From Sinorhizobium chiapasense (GTDB lineage Bacteria; Pseudomonadota; Alphaproteobacteria; Rhizobiales; Rhizobiaceae), in contig NZ_CP133148.1 in the NCBI RefSeq assembly GCF_036488675.1, positions 3,738,001-3,802,000 on the forward strand: a stretch of 64,000 bases of DNA, read 5' to 3'. Below the pieces are notes generated by a model, which was not told where the DNA came from, searched no databases, and was given only the letters and a program-made list of their open reading frames with translations. Every line of letters starts with the position of its first letter. The stretch's first letter is position 1. Positions 36,437-46,380 of the stretch are shown here, piece after piece. The translations under genes were made by a program, and so were the position numbers.

Positions 36437-37015
36437 ATGGCGAAGAATGAAGGCCAGATCGTTATCAAGAAATATGCGAACCGGCGCCTCTACAATACGG
36501 GCACCAGCACTTACGTGACCCTCGACGACCTGGCAGTGATGGTAAAGAAGGGTGAGGAGTTCGTGGTACAGGACGCGAAGTCCGGCGAAGACATCACCCA
36601 CTCCGTGTTGACGCAGATTATTTTCGAGCAGGAATCGAAGACCGGCAACACGCTTTTGCCGATTTCCTTTCTACGCCAGCTGATCTCCTTCTATGGCGAC
36701 CAGATGCAGATGGTGGTGCCGAGCTATCTCGAACACTCGATGCAGGCCTTCACCGAACAGCAGGCGCAGATGCGCGAGCAGATCAACAAGGCGTTCGGCG
36801 ACACGCCGCTTGGCAAGAACCTGCAAGTGCCGCTGCAACTGGTCGAGGAGCAAGTGCGACGCAACACCGAAATGTTCCATCAGGCCATGCAGATGTTCTC
36901 GCCCTTCATGGCCGCCCCGCCGGCCAAGGAAACAAAGAAGGCCGAGGCCAAGGATATCGACGAGCTCAAAGAACAGTTGCGCGCCTTGCAAACTAAGCTC
37001 GACAATCTCGGTTAG
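36437..37015 (+). CDS. phaR: Polyhydroxyalkanoate synthesis repressor PhaR
   Basis: 192 aa. The N-terminal PHB accumulation regulatory domain is unmistakable (IVIKKYANRRLYNTGTSTYV, then TLDDLA.. and VLTQIIFEQE), followed by a second DNA/PHB-binding segment (LPISFLRQLISFYGDQMQ) and a C-terminal coiled coil. PhaR binds PHB granules and represses phasin and other genes until polymer is present. In S. meliloti it is also called AniA and influences exopolysaccharide and carbon flow. Divergent from phbA with a 224-bp shared promoter region. Confidence 0.96.
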   Translation: MAKNEGQIVIKKYANRRLYNTGTSTYVTLDDLAVMVKKGEEFVVQDAKSGEDITHSVLTQIIFEQESKTGNTLLPISFLRQLISFYGDQMQMVVPSYLEHSMQAFTEQQAQMREQINKAFGDTPLGKNLQVPLQLVEEQVRRNTEMFHQAMQMFSPFMAAPPAKETKKAEAKDIDELKEQLRALQTKLDNLG

Positions 37016-37039
37016 CAGTAAAATCCCTCGCCAAACCTG

Positions 37040-37198
37040 ATTACCCCTCCCCACCCCCTCGCCACAACGGGGAGGGGCTAATTTGCCGCGCCCTTCACGC
37101 ATGATCCAATTCGTCACCACTTGTGGCGACGTTGAATTGGGCGGAGCGGTGACGCACAAGCCTCTCCCCCTTGTGGGGAGGGGTTGGGGAGGGGTTAT
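37040..37198. repeat. Large composite palindrome with G-rich arms
   Basis: The arms 37040-37079 and 37159-37198 are reverse complements at 35 of 40 positions (ATTACCCCTCCCC side and its mirror). Inside is a second inverted repeat built on CCAATTC and GAATTGG (37107-37140). The element fills the space between phaR and rpmF. Its arm sequence recurs at 41272-41336. Confidence 0.8.
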
Positions 37199-37218
37199 TC
37201 GGGCCACGGCACCAAAAG

Positions 37219-37243
37219 AAAAAGGGCCGGCAAAGCCGGCCCT
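37219..37243 (-). terminator. Rho-independent terminator of rpmF
   Basis: GGGCCGGC (37242-37235 on the minus strand), loop TTT, GCCGGCCC (37231-37224), then TTTTTCTTTT. Confidence 0.92.
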
Positions 37244-37269
37244 CGAACTTCATCCGCGAACGGCAACGC

Positions 37270-37455
37270 TTATGCGTTTTCCTTCGGCGTCAGGACCTGG
37301 CGACCGCGGTACATGCCGGTCTTCAGATCGATGTGGTGCGGACGACGCAGTTCGCCGGAGTTCTTGTCTTCGATGTAGGTCGGAGCCTTGAGGGCGTCAG
37401 CGGAACGGCGCATGCCACGCTTGGACGGGCTCGTTTTTCTTTTCGGTACAGCCAT
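37270..37455 (-). CDS. rpmF: 50S ribosomal protein L32
   Basis: 61 aa from ATG 37455. The sequence begins [20 protein letters not shown], the L32 signature. It is the Cys-free type found in Rhizobiales (no zinc ligands). Ribosome component, highly expressed, with a strong terminator 27 bp downstream. Confidence 0.97.
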   Translation of the reverse strand: MAVPKRKTSPSKRGMRRSADALKAPTYIEDKNSGELRRPHHIDLKTGMYRGRQVLTPKENA

Positions 37456-37596
37456 TTCATTCTCCACTTATCGGGCAAAACACTGTTCAGCAGCCGAAAA
37501 TGGCCGGGTCAAACAGATGTCGATCTCGGAAATTTCGCGCGCTTATACATGGCCAACCACGGTTTGACCAGTCCCCGACCGCAATTTTTCGAGTCG

Positions 37597-37653
37597 GCGC
37601 GGGACGAGGAAAAGTGTGAAGCGGTTTTCCGCCCGCGTCCCGCACCAATTCAA
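37597..37653 (+). repeat. Dispersed intergenic repeat, family 2 (copy 1)
   Basis: GCGCGGGACGAGGAAAAGTG, TGAAGCGGTTTTCCGCCCGC, GTCCCGC: an imperfect palindrome (GCGGGAC..GTCCCGC) with the conserved core AAGTGTGAAGCGGTTTTCCG. It is found again at 42108 (inverted) and 52701. Confidence 0.75.
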
Positions 37654-37657
37654 GAGC

Positions 37658-38305
37658 TCAGGCCTCGTCTTCCGGCACGATCCATGGCTCCGCTCTTGCA
37701 GCCACTTCCCACTCCTTAAAGGCCGGGTGCGTCTTGACGGCATCCATATAGGCGAGCGTGGCGGGATCTGTCACCAGTTCGTAGACATCAAAACGGTTGA
37801 CAACCGCGGCAAACATCGCGTCTGCCGCGCTGAAGCGGCCGAAGAGAAACGGCCCGCCGGAGCGCGCGATCGATTCCCGCCAGATCTCTTCGATGCGGGC
37901 GACGTCGGCCTGGACATCGTCCGGCAGCTCGATCGCCCTGCGCGGCCGGCGGATATTCATCGGGCAGGCGCCGCGCAGCGCCCGAAAGCCGGACAGCATC
38001 TCCATCGAATAGCTGCGGGCGCGGGCGCGATCCTCGCGGTTTTCAGGCCAGAGTCCGGCCTCGGGGAAAAGCTCCGCCACATATTCGATGATCGCCAGCG
38101 ATTCCCAGACACGGACATCGCCATGATGCAGCACTGGCACGCGTCCCGTCGGCGAGATCTCGCGGAAGCGCGGATTTCCAGCGGGGAAATCGAAGGGAAT
38201 GACGACATCCTCGAACGGAATTCCGCAGGCTTCCAGCGCCAGCCAGGGTCGAAGCGACCAGGAGGAATAGTTCTTGTTGCCGATATAAAGGACGAGCTTC
38301 GTCAT
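37658..38305 (-). CDS. Glutathione S-transferase family protein
   Basis: 215 aa from ATG 38305. The thioredoxin-like N-terminal domain reads KLVLYIGNKNYSSWSLRPWLAL, with catalytic Ser around residue 12, and PTGRVPVLHHGDVRVWESLAIIEY contains the glutathione-binding ES pair. The C-terminal helical domain is normal. NKNYSSWSLRPW is typical of a Zeta-like clade common in proteobacteria. The substrate is unknown. Confidence 0.92.
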   Translation of the reverse strand: MTKLVLYIGNKNYSSWSLRPWLALEACGIPFEDVVIPFDFPAGNPRFREISPTGRVPVLHHGDVRVWESLAIIEYVAELFPEAGLWPENREDRARARSYSMEMLSGFRALRGACPMNIRRPRRAIELPDDVQADVARIEEIWRESIARSGGPFLFGRFSAADAMFAAVVNRFDVYELVTDPATLAYMDAVKTHPAFKEWEVAARAEPWIVPEDEA

Positions 38306-38382
38306 GTGCGTGTCTCCCACCTGCTTTTCAGGCGGCAGGCTTGCCACATCCATGACAGCGAGGCCAATGAATTGCTGTCATC

Positions 38383-39147
38383 TTAATCATAAAGGCATGT
38401 GATGTAACCGCCGGAGCGGCTGGCGCGGCGCTCGATGAGCGAGGCAAGCCGCCGCAGGCCCCGCCCGGGCTTGCCGGCGTTGCGGTCGATCGGATTGGGC
38501 AGCGATACGGCAAGCAGAGCAGCCTGGCGACGCGTGAGCTTCGCAGCCGAAACGCCGAAGTGGTGCTGCGCGGCCGCCTCGACGCCGTAAATGCCGTCGC
38601 CCCACTCGGCGACGTTCAGGTAGATTTCCATCATCCGGCGCTTGCTCCAGACGAAATCGGCGACGATCGCAAGCGGCAGTTCCATCGCCTTGCGGACAAA
38701 GGAACGGCCGTTCCAGAGAAACAGGTTCTTGACCGTCTGCATCGGGATCGTGCTTGCGCCCCGCGTCTGTTCGCCGTCCAGCGCATCCTCGACGACGCCA
38801 CGCATCTGGTTCCAGTCGATACCGGCATGCGAGCAGAACTGGCCATCCTCCGACATCATCACCGACTGGACGAGCACAGGGGCGATGTCGTCGAACGCAA
38901 CCCATTGCCGGTCATAGCCGCGCAGCAGCACGAGGTCGCGCAACATCAGCGTCGAGATCGGGCGAACGAAATCCAGGGCATAGAAGACGATCAGCACATA
39001 GGGCAGCACGAGGAGGGCAAGGACGACAAGAAAGAGGCGACGAACCCTCGCCCGCCATGCAGCGGACCAGCGATTGGCGGACATCTCCCCCTCCTCCAAC
39101 GCTTCCGGAACGATGTCCACGCTCTGACTGTCCACCTCTTTGTCCAT
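38383..39147 (-). CDS. mtgA: Monofunctional biosynthetic peptidoglycan transglycosylase
   Basis: 254 aa. A single N-terminal membrane anchor (about residues 38-60) is followed by the GT51 domain: [17 protein letters not shown] (catalytic Glu near 115), [50 protein letters not shown]. It polymerises lipid II into glycan strands. The start at ATG 39147 has AGAGAGGCGG just upstream. Confidence 0.95.
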   Translation of the reverse strand: MDKEVDSQSVDIVPEALEEGEMSANRWSAAWRARVRRLFLVVLALLVLPYVLIVFYALDFVRPISTLMLRDLVLLRGYDRQWVAFDDIAPVLVQSVMMSEDGQFCSHAGIDWNQMRGVVEDALDGEQTRGASTIPMQTVKNLFLWNGRSFVRKAMELPLAIVADFVWSKRRMMEIYLNVAEWGDGIYGVEAAAQHHFGVSAAKLTRRQAALLAVSLPNPIDRNAGKPGRGLRRLASLIERRASRSGGYITCLYD

Positions 39148-39293
39148 CCGCCTCTCTTATTTCATGGGCGAGCAAAGTTGAATGGCGTTTCTTACAAAAG
39201 GCAAGACGCTTGCACGCTCATCCCACGTAAAGCAGGGCCCTGCGACGCGAATGCCCGTTGAAAGCCTCTCTCCCGCGTGCCAAAGAGCGCTGC

Positions 39294-40205
39294 ATGAAAG
39301 AGACGTCATCCTTTTCCGCACACCTGAAGGCCAATGCGCTGGCGGTGGAAGACCTGCTTTCCGACCTTCTGGGGCCGGTCGTCGGCGCAGATGAGATCGC
39401 GCGTCCCGCAAACCTGCTTGCCGCGATGCGCCACGGTGTCCTCAACGGCGGAAAACGCCTGCGCCCCTTTCTCGTCAGCGAGTGCACCGCACTTCTCGAA
39501 GGCGATGCCAATGCGGCGCTCCGGATCGGCGCCGCGCTCGAATGCGTGCATTGCTACTCGCTCGTCCACGACGACCTGCCGGCGATGGACGATGACGATT
39601 TGAGACGCGGGCAGCCGACGGTGCACATCGCCTTCGACGAGGCGACCGCGATTCTGGCCGGTGACAGCCTGCTGACCTTCGCCTTCGACATCATTGCCGC
39701 ACCGGAAACGCCGCTTTCCGACCGGCAAAAGACGGCGCTGATATTGGCGCTTGCACGCGCTTCCGGGCACGGCGGCATGGCCGGCGGGCAGGCGCTTGAC
39801 CTCGCCGCCGAGAAAACGGCGCCCGGCGAGGCGGGCATTGTCACGCTGCAGGCGATGAAGACCGGGGCGCTCATTCGTTTCGCCTGCGAGGCGGGCGCAA
39901 TCATCGCCGATGCGTCGGACGAGGATCGGCGGCGGCTGCGCGCATTCGGCGAAAAGATCGGCCTCGCCTTCCAGCTCGCCGACGACCTGCTCGACCTGAC
40001 CGCGGATGCGGAGGCGATGGGCAAGGCCACCGGCAAGGACGCGGCGCGCGGCAAGGGCACGCTCGTGGCGCTTCACGGCCAGGCCTGGGCCGAGCGCGAA
40101 CTGGAGGAGCTGGTGGCGCAGGCGGAAAATCTGCTTCAGCCCTATGGCGCCCGCTCGGCCATCCTCGTCGAGACTGCCCGTTTCGTCGCCAACCGCAGGA
40201 GCTAA
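39294..40205 (+). CDS. ispA: Farnesyl diphosphate synthase (polyprenyl synthetase)
   Basis: 303 aa from ATG 39294. First Asp-rich motif [10 protein letters not shown] (Asp93-Asp100), GGKRLRPFL for substrate binding, and the second Asp-rich motif QLADDLLD. A chain-length signature compatible with the C15 class lies before the first motif. It makes farnesyl diphosphate from IPP and DMAPP or GPP. hisC follows after 5 bp, so they are probably co-transcribed. Confidence 0.93.
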   Translation: MKETSSFSAHLKANALAVEDLLSDLLGPVVGADEIARPANLLAAMRHGVLNGGKRLRPFLVSECTALLEGDANAALRIGAALECVHCYSLVHDDLPAMDDDDLRRGQPTVHIAFDEATAILAGDSLLTFAFDIIAAPETPLSDRQKTALILALARASGHGGMAGGQALDLAAEKTAPGEAGIVTLQAMKTGALIRFACEAGAIIADASDEDRRRLRAFGEKIGLAFQLADDLLDLTADAEAMGKATGKDAARGKGTLVALHGQAWAERELEELVAQAENLLQPYGARSAILVETARFVANRRS

Positions 40206-40210
40206 AGCCC

Positions 40211-41266
40211 GTGAGCAAATACTGGTCGCCGATCGTCTCCGCGCTGAAACCCTATGTCCCGGGCGAACAGCCGCGCATGGCGAACCTCGTCAAGCTGAAC
40301 ACCAACGAAAACCCCTACGCGCCTTCGGACAAGGTGATCGAGGCGATCCGGGCTGCGGCAAATGCCGATCTCAGGCTCTATCCGGATCCGCTCGCGCTCG
40401 ACTTGCGGGCAGCGATCGCGGCGCGATATGGCGTCGAACCGGAGGAGGTCTTCGTCGGCAACGGTTCCGACGAAGTACTGGCGCACAGCTTCGCCGCGCT
40501 CTTGAAACACGATCGGCCGCTGCTCTATCCGGATATCTCCTATAGCTTCTATCCGACCTATGCGGGCCTCTTCGGCATCGACGCCGTCGAGGTGCCGCTC
40601 GACGATGCCTTCCGCGTCGACATTGCCGACTACCGTCGCCCCACCGGCGCGATCATTCTTCCCAATCCGAACGCGCCGACCGGCATCGGCCTGCCGCTTG
40701 CGACGATTGAGACACTGGTGGCCGAGCATCCCGATCAGCCGGTGGTGATCGACGAGGCCTATGTCGACTTCGGCGGCGAATCCGCGACCGCTCTGGTCCC
40801 GAAATACGAAAACCTGCTCGTCGTGCAGACCTTCTCCAAATCGCGCGCGCTTGCGGGCTTACGCGTCGGCTTCGCGATCGGCCAGCGGCCGCTGATCGAG
40901 GCGCTGGAGCGCGTCAAGGACAGCTTCAACTCCTATCCGCTCGGGCGGGCAGCCCAGGCCGGCGCCATCGCCGCGATCAAGGACGAGGCCTGGTTCCAAG
41001 CGACGCGCGGCAAGATCATTGCTTCGCGGGAGAAATTGACGAGCGAACTCAAAAGGCGCGGTTTCGAGGTCCTGCCGTCGCAGGCGAACTTCGTTTTCGC
41101 CCGGCATCCGAACCATGCGGGAGGGACCTTGGCCGCGAAGCTGCGCGAACGGGCGGTTATCGTGCGCCATTTCGCCAAGCCGCGAATTGCGGATTTCCTG
41201 CGCATCACCATCGGCACCGATGAGGAATGCGCAAGGCTGGTCGCGGTGCTCGACGAGATTCTGTGA
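40211..41266 (+). CDS. hisC: Histidinol-phosphate aminotransferase
   Basis: 351 aa starting at GTG 40211, 5 bp after the ispA stop. PLP aminotransferase I fold: [11 protein letters not shown] at the N-terminus, [14 protein letters not shown], and the PLP lysine Lys210 in [15 protein letters not shown]. The HisC family makes L-histidinol phosphate and can act on aromatic amino acids in rhizobia. A perfect 20-bp inverted repeat follows at once. Confidence 0.94.
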   Translation: MSKYWSPIVSALKPYVPGEQPRMANLVKLNTNENPYAPSDKVIEAIRAAANADLRLYPDPLALDLRAAIAARYGVEPEEVFVGNGSDEVLAHSFAALLKHDRPLLYPDISYSFYPTYAGLFGIDAVEVPLDDAFRVDIADYRRPTGAIILPNPNAPTGIGLPLATIETLVAEHPDQPVVIDEAYVDFGGESATALVPKYENLLVVQTFSKSRALAGLRVGFAIGQRPLIEALERVKDSFNSYPLGRAAQAGAIAAIKDEAWFQATRGKIIASREKLTSELKRRGFEVLPSQANFVFARHPNHAGGTLAAKLRERAVIVRHFAKPRIADFLRITIGTDEECARLVAVLDEIL

Positions 41267-41271
41267 GCTCA

Positions 41272-41336
41272 CCCCTCCCCAACCCCTCCCCACAGGTCCC
41301 CAACCCTCCCCACAGGGGGGAGGGGTTGGGGAGGGG
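41272..41336 (+). repeat. Perfect 20-bp inverted repeat with C/G-rich arms, after hisC
   Basis: CCCCTCCCCAACCCCTCCCC (41272-41291) and its exact complement at 41317-41336, spacer 25 nt. It shares arm sequence with the element at 37040-37198. It begins 5 bp after the hisC stop, so it is a likely transcript end. Confidence 0.85.
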
Positions 41337-41451
41337 ACTGTTCCTTCCGTGCGCCGATGGAGTGGTCTTCCGCGCCTGTTCCCGCCTCCAGTTGGCACCG
41401 CCGGAAGCCTCGGCTACTGTTGCCTGCGCAATCATCGACGGACGCCGCACC

Positions 41452-42093
41452 ATGCTCGACCTCACGCCCTATCTGCCGCAGCTTTTGGTCGCCTGGACGG
41501 CCTATATCATCGCCGTCGTATCGCCGGGGCCGGCGGTTCTGGCGATCATCGCGACATCCGTAAGCCAGGGACGAAAGGCGGGCCTGGCACTAGCCCTCGG
41601 CGTGCTGAGCGGCAGCTATACCTGGGCGATGCTGACGGCCTCGGGCCTCTCGGCGCTCATCCGGACCTACGGACAGGCGATCGTCTTCCTGAAGATCGCC
41701 GGCGCCTGCTATCTTTTCTGGCTTGCCTACAACGCGCTTAAGGCGGCGATGCGCGGCGAGGTGTCACGGGCAGCGCTTCGTGTTCCGCTGCAGATGTCGT
41801 TGAAGAAGCTCTACCTCAAGGGGCTCGGCATCCACCTGACCAATCCCAAGGCGATCTTTGCGTGGATCATGCTGGTTTCGCTCGGCATGCCGGCAGGGGC
41901 GCCGGTCACCGTTACCGCCGCCTTCATCGGGGGGTGTATGCTAATCGGCCTCGTCAGCTTCTGCGGCTTCGCGATCGTCTTTTCGCTCTCGCCGGTCCAC
42001 CGCGCCTATCTCAAATCGCGGCGCGTGATCGAAAGCCTGATGGCAGGCTTCTTCGCCTTTGCCGGCCTGAAGCTGCTGACGACGCGGCTCTGA
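41452..42093 (+). CDS. LysE/RhtB family amino-acid exporter
   Basis: 213 aa from ATG 41452. Six hydrophobic segments, with the LysE motif AVVSPGPAVLAIIATSVSQGRKAGLALALGV at residues about 22-52. The longer frame upstream runs through the inverted repeat and is not credible. The substrate is unknown. It is the second LysE-type gene in the window but only distantly similar to 12815-13456. Confidence 0.9.
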   Translation: MLDLTPYLPQLLVAWTAYIIAVVSPGPAVLAIIATSVSQGRKAGLALALGVLSGSYTWAMLTASGLSALIRTYGQAIVFLKIAGACYLFWLAYNALKAAMRGEVSRAALRVPLQMSLKKLYLKGLGIHLTNPKAIFAWIMLVSLGMPAGAPVTVTAAFIGGCMLIGLVSFCGFAIVFSLSPVHRAYLKSRRVIESLMAGFFAFAGLKLLTTRL

Positions 42094-42107
42094 TTCCGAT
42101 TGGATCA

Positions 42108-42158
42108 AAACGCGGGACGCGGGCGGAAAACCGCTTCACACTTTCCTCGTCCCGCTCC
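42108..42158 (-). repeat. Dispersed intergenic repeat, family 2 (copy 2, inverted)
   Basis: AACGCGGGACGCGGGCGGAA, AACCGCTTCACACTTTCCTC, GTCCCGCT: the reverse complement of 37597-37653. It fills the gap between the convergent LysE and ispG genes. Confidence 0.75.
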
Positions 42159-42161
42159 GGA

Positions 42162-43415
42162 CTACTCCGCGGCCGCCTGACCGCGGCCGTAGCGCTTCTC
42201 GATATAGTCGGCCACGAGAAGCTGGAATTCTTCGGCGATCTTTGGTCCACGCAGCGTCATCGCCTTCTGGCCATCGATAAAGACGGGCGCCGCCGGCATC
42301 TCGCCGGTGCCGGGAAGCGAAATACCGATATCGGCGTGCTTGCTTTCGCCCGGGCCATTGACGATGCAGCCCATGACGGCGACCTTCAAAGCCTCGACAC
42401 CCGGATATTTCTCGCGCCAGACCGGCATGCTTGCGCGGATGTCCTCCTGGATCTTCTGGGCAAGCTCCTGGAAGACCGTGGACGTTGTGCGGCCGCAGCC
42501 GGGACAGGCGGCGACCACGGGAATGAACTGGCGGAAGCCCATGACCTGCAAGAGTTCCTGCGCCACCTGCACCTCGCGGGTGCGGTCGCCGCCCGGCTCC
42601 GGGGTCAGCGAAATGCGGATCGTGTCGCCGATGCCCTGCTGCATCAGGATGCCGAGCGAGGCGGAGGATGCGACGATGCCCTTGGTTCCCATGCCGGCTT
42701 CGGTAAGCCCGAGATGGAGCGCATGATCGGAACGGGCGGCGAGCATTGCATAGACCGCGATCAGGTCCTGCACGCCGGAAACCTTGGCGGAAAGAATGAT
42801 GCGGTTGCGCGCCAGGCCGAGCTCTTCGGCCAGCTCCGCCGAGAGAAGTGCCGACTGCACGATCGTCTCGCGCGTCACCTGCTGTGCCGTCAAGGGCGAG
42901 CCGTTGGCCTGGTTCTCGTCCATCAGCCGGGTCAAGAGTTCCTGATCGAGCGAACCCCAGTTGACGCCGATGCGTACCGGCTTGTCGTAGCGCATCGCCA
43001 TCTCGATAATCTCGGCGAACTGCTTGTCCTTCTTGTCCTTGAAGCCGACATTGCCCGGGTTGATGCGGTATTTCGCCAGCGCCTCGGCACAGGCCGGGTG
43101 ATCGGCCAGGAGCTTATGGCCGATATAGTGGAAGTCGCCGACAAGCGGCACGTCCATGCCGAGGCGCAGCAACCGCTCGCGGATCTTCGGCACTGCGGCG
43201 GCACTTTCGTCGCGATCGACGGTGATGCGCACCAGTTCAGAGCCCGCCTTGTGGAGCGCCGCCACCTGGGCGACAGTCGCGTCGATATCGGCCGTATCGG
43301 TGTTCGTCATCGACTGGACGACGACCGGCGCGCCGCCGCCGACGATCACACCGCCGACATCGACGGCGACGGAGGCGCGGCGCGGCTGTGGCTCGAAATC
43401 GAAGGCAGAAGACAT
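42162..43415 (-). CDS. ispG: 4-hydroxy-3-methylbut-2-en-1-yl diphosphate synthase
   Basis: 417 aa. The [4Fe-4S] ligands are visible as CPGCGRTT (about residues 302-309) and CIVNGPGES (about 347). The N-terminal TIM-barrel carries [19 protein letters not shown]. It catalyses the sixth step of the MEP isoprenoid pathway, supplying HMBPP upstream of ispA, encoded 2 kb away. Confidence 0.96.
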   Translation of the reverse strand: MSSAFDFEPQPRRASVAVDVGGVIVGGGAPVVVQSMTNTDTADIDATVAQVAALHKAGSELVRITVDRDESAAAVPKIRERLLRLGMDVPLVGDFHYIGHKLLADHPACAEALAKYRINPGNVGFKDKKDKQFAEIIEMAMRYDKPVRIGVNWGSLDQELLTRLMDENQANGSPLTAQQVTRETIVQSALLSAELAEELGLARNRIILSAKVSGVQDLIAVYAMLAARSDHALHLGLTEAGMGTKGIVASSASLGILMQQGIGDTIRISLTPEPGGDRTREVQVAQELLQVMGFRQFIPVVAACPGCGRTTSTVFQELAQKIQEDIRASMPVWREKYPGVEALKVAVMGCIVNGPGESKHADIGISLPGTGEMPAAPVFIDGQKAMTLRGPKIAEEFQLLVADYIEKRYGRGQAAAE

Positions 43416-43636
43416 TTGGGCCTCTTCTTTATCCCATCATAGCGGAGCGGAAACGGACTGAGAAAAGCTCCGCGCTTTTCGCCTCCTGAGGTGGAGGACG
43501 AATCCGTACTTGTCAACGGCAACATCACGCGCTGACGGCGAATTGATGGCGGGGCGGCCGCGTAGGCGCGAAAGCCCCTCGCCCCTGGCCCTCTGCCCGC
43601 GCGTGGGGAGAGGCGACTTCGGCGGCGCCGCGAGTC

Positions 43637-43686
43637 CCTTCTCCCCGTCAGAACGGGGAGAAGGCGCCGGCAGGCGGATGAGGGGC
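43637..43686 (+). repeat. REP-like palindromic element
   Basis: CCCTTCTCCCCGTCAGAACG with its mirror GGGGAGAAGG, tail GCGCCGGCAGGCGGATGAGG. A shorter CCCTCTGCCCGCGCGTGGGG relative is at 43590-43612. Both lie between ispG and the MFS gene. Confidence 0.78.
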
Positions 43687-43708
43687 CTGTCGCCCGTGCG
43701 TCGTCGGA

Positions 43709-44905
43709 CTACGAATGTGCCTTGCCGTGATCCGCATGGACGGCGTGATGCGAGAGCAGGAGCACGACGATGAAGAGCGCGGGGACGGACATGAAGATGA
43801 TCGCGAAGCCCGAACGCTCGGCCACGAAGCCGATCAGCGAGGGAGCGAAGAGCATGCCGGAATAGCCCATGAACGTCGCGACCGAGAGACCGATGCCGGG
43901 TTGCAGCCCCGGCATGTTGCCGGCCGCCGAAAACGCGATCGGCACCATGTTGGAGATACCGACCCCGGCGATGGCGAAGCCGAGAATTGCGACCAACGCA
44001 TTCGGCGCGAGGCCCGCAAGCACAATGCCGACGAGCGCCGTCACCGTGCAGATACGCAAGGTCCGTTTCGCGCCGAGGAGATCGCGGACATGATCGCCTG
44101 CAAAACGCATCGCGGCCATCGTCGCCGAGAAGGCAGCGAAACCAAAACCCGAGAGTTCGACGGAAGCGCCGAGTTCGTTGCGCAAATAGAGTGCGCCCCA
44201 ATCGAGCACCGTGCCTTCAGGCACCATCGAGAACAGGGCCATGATACCGATCAGCCAAGGCAGGGGCGTGAGCGGCAGGCGCAGCTTCTCCTTCGCCACC
44301 GCCGGATGAGGCCGGTCGGCAAGGATCATCGGCCAGGCGACAGCCAGAACCAGAATGCAGAGGACCGTGACGACAAGCACGTGCGGCAGGACGCCGAAGC
44401 GCACCATCAGGAAGCCGCCGATGCCGGCGCCGATCAATCCGCCGAGACTCCAATAGGCGTGGCAGGAGGACATGATCGCGCGGCGCATCGACTTTTCGAC
44501 CTCGACCGCGTTGGCATTCATCGCCACGTCCATGGCGCCGACGAAGCCGCCGAGCAGGAACATGCCGATCGCCGCCGTCCAGACATTCGGGGCCAGCGTC
44601 AGGATGAGGAGCAGCGGCGACAGAATGATTGCCGTGACCTTGACCACCTTCTGCGAGCCGACGCGGGCAATGAACCCGCCGGCAATCGGCATCAGCACCA
44701 ACGAGCCGATGCCGAATACCAGGATCAGGAGGCCGAGCACGCTCTCGCCGATCCCGAGCCGATCCTTGAACTCCGGAATCTTCGGCGCCCAGCTGCCAGT
44801 GACGAAGCCGTTCATCAGGAACAGGAGCGACACGGCAAGCCGGTTCTTCGACATGTAAGCGTGCCGGACGTGGCCTTTGGAGGCGGTTTGCGTGCGCTGA
44901 TCCAT
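43709..44905 (-). CDS. MFS transporter (FucP/YbjJ-like)
   Basis: 398 aa from ATG 44905, with GGGAAGG 8 nt upstream. About 12 membrane helices. FLMNGFVTGSWAPKIPEFKDRLGIGESVLGLLI is the YbjJ-like N-terminus, and the central loop is short. The substrate is unknown, but the family includes sugar and drug carriers. It is third in an operon after a DeoR regulator and a VOC protein, which points to a sugar or sugar-derived compound (inference). Confidence 0.88.
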   Translation of the reverse strand: MDQRTQTASKGHVRHAYMSKNRLAVSLLFLMNGFVTGSWAPKIPEFKDRLGIGESVLGLLILVFGIGSLVLMPIAGGFIARVGSQKVVKVTAIILSPLLLILTLAPNVWTAAIGMFLLGGFVGAMDVAMNANAVEVEKSMRRAIMSSCHAYWSLGGLIGAGIGGFLMVRFGVLPHVLVVTVLCILVLAVAWPMILADRPHPAVAKEKLRLPLTPLPWLIGIMALFSMVPEGTVLDWGALYLRNELGASVELSGFGFAAFSATMAAMRFAGDHVRDLLGAKRTLRICTVTALVGIVLAGLAPNALVAILGFAIAGVGISNMVPIAFSAAGNMPGLQPGIGLSVATFMGYSGMLFAPSLIGFVAERSGFAIIFMSVPALFIVVLLLSHHAVHADHGKAHS

Positions 44906-44937
44906 GTGTAACCTTCCCGCAGCCGGAACCGTCCGGC

Positions 44938-45324
44938 TCAAATGGTGATTTCGATGAGATTGCCGTCAGGATCACGGATCACGGCCTCGTAGAAGCCGTC
45001 ACCCGTCCATCGTGCCTTGGAAACGAGAACGCCCTTGCGGTCGGCCCGGTCCGCCATGTCGTCCACGGCCTCGCCGCTGCCCAGCGAAAGGGCGACATGC
45101 GCATAGCCTACGCGTTCCACCGTCGCTTCGTCACGGGGCGCAAGCCAGGGCCCCTCCATCACCTCGATCGATGGCCCGCTCTCAAGCGTCAGGAAACGCG
45201 AGCGGAAACCGGGGCGGCGGCGGCTTTCATAGATTTCGCCGGCCTCGGCACCGAAGAATTCGTGCCAGAAGGCGGCGACCCGGTCGATATCCTTCGTCCA
45301 GAGGGCGACGTGCGCGACATTCAT
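44938..45324 (-). CDS. VOC (glyoxalase/bleomycin-resistance) family protein
   Basis: 128 aa with two beta-alpha-beta-beta-beta modules: HVALWTKDIDRVAAFWHEFFGAEAG... at the N-terminus and YAHVALSLGSG...GFYEAVIRDPDGNLIEI at the C-terminus. The metal ligands of VOC enzymes (His5, Glu54, His76, Glu125) are in place. The reaction is unknown. It is coupled by ATGA to the deoR gene. Confidence 0.88.
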   Translation of the reverse strand: MNVAHVALWTKDIDRVAAFWHEFFGAEAGEIYESRRRPGFRSRFLTLESGPSIEVMEGPWLAPRDEATVERVGYAHVALSLGSGEAVDDMADRADRKGVLVSKARWTGDGFYEAVIRDPDGNLIEITI

Positions 45325-46103
45325 CGAGCCGGCTCCTTCGCCACAACGACGTCAGCGCCGCGCGCGCCGAGCGCGGCGATCTCAGCTTCGGGCGCATCGG
45401 CCTCGAGAACCAACGTCGTCACCGCGTCGATGCCAATCACCGCATGCGGCGCGGCCGTGCCCAGCTTGTCGCTGGTTATGGCGGCGAGAACCGAGCGGCT
45501 TCGCGAGGCGATGAGGCGCTTGAACGCCGCGTCCTCGAAATGGAAGGCCGTCAGTCCCCCTTCCGCGTCGGCACCGCAAGCGCCGAGAACGCAAAGGTCG
45601 GGGCGGAGAAGCTCGACATCGCGCTGCGCTCGCGCGCCGACGGCCGCACCCACGGCACGATCGAGCGGGCCGCCGACAAGGATGAGCTCCACACCCGTCT
45701 TGTCCATCAAGGCAGCCGCAATGAGCGGCGTGTTGGTGACGATCGTTACCGGGAGGTCCGGTTCGATCGCCTCGGCGATCGCCAGATTGGCCGAACCCGC
45801 ATCGAGGAAAACCGTCATGCCCGGCCGGATGAATCCGACCGCGGCCCGGGCAAGCGCCGCCTTGCGCTCCGGCGCGAGGGAGGCGCGCCGGCTGAGCGAC
45901 CCGGCCATCGGCGCGAGCGGCAAGGCTCCGCCATAGACGCGCTCACACAGGCCGGCCGCGGCCATCTCGCGCAGGTCGCGACGGATCGTGTCTTCCGAGA
46001 CTCCGAGTTCGCGCGCGAGATCGGCGGCCAGCACACGGCCGTCGGTTCTCAGCCGTTCCTGGATCAGGAATTTCCTCTCGCGCAGCAGCAGGTCCGTCGT
46101 CAT
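45321..46103 (-). CDS. DeoR/GlpR family transcriptional regulator
   Basis: 260 aa. N-terminal winged HTH (ERKFLIQERLRTDGRVLAADLARELGVSEDTIRRDLREMAAAGLCERVYGGA), with the DeoR signature over residues 8-45. The C-terminal DeoR sensor domain is a sugar-phosphate-like binder: VFLDAGSANLAIAEAI, TIVTNTPLIAAAL, LILVGGPLD and LGACGADAEGGL. First of a deoR-VOC-MFS operon, which it probably controls. Confidence 0.93.
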   Translation of the reverse strand: MTTDLLLRERKFLIQERLRTDGRVLAADLARELGVSEDTIRRDLREMAAAGLCERVYGGALPLAPMAGSLSRRASLAPERKAALARAAVGFIRPGMTVFLDAGSANLAIAEAIEPDLPVTIVTNTPLIAAALMDKTGVELILVGGPLDRAVGAAVGARAQRDVELLRPDLCVLGACGADAEGGLTAFHFEDAAFKRLIASRSRSVLAAITSDKLGTAAPHAVIGIDAVTTLVLEADAPEAEIAALGARGADVVVAKEPAR

Positions 46104-46380
46104 GTTTGAAATCGTGCATAAACGTGCATGAATCGGTTGAAACGTGAATAGCAGCCTTTCGCGGCGAATTCAATTGCCGCTGCGCGGGAACCTTCGCCCG
46201 CTCGTGGAACTTCGATTGGCTGAGCACATTCACCAACGGGAGTGTTTTCGCCGAGATTTCGCGCCGGTCTGAGGAAAAATCTTCATCGAAAGCCGGTTAA
46301 TTGGTGTTTTATACGCTCAGATGCGCCCGGTTTTATGCGAATCTCGCCGCAATCCGGACGACGGGCCGGAGAACAAAAAG

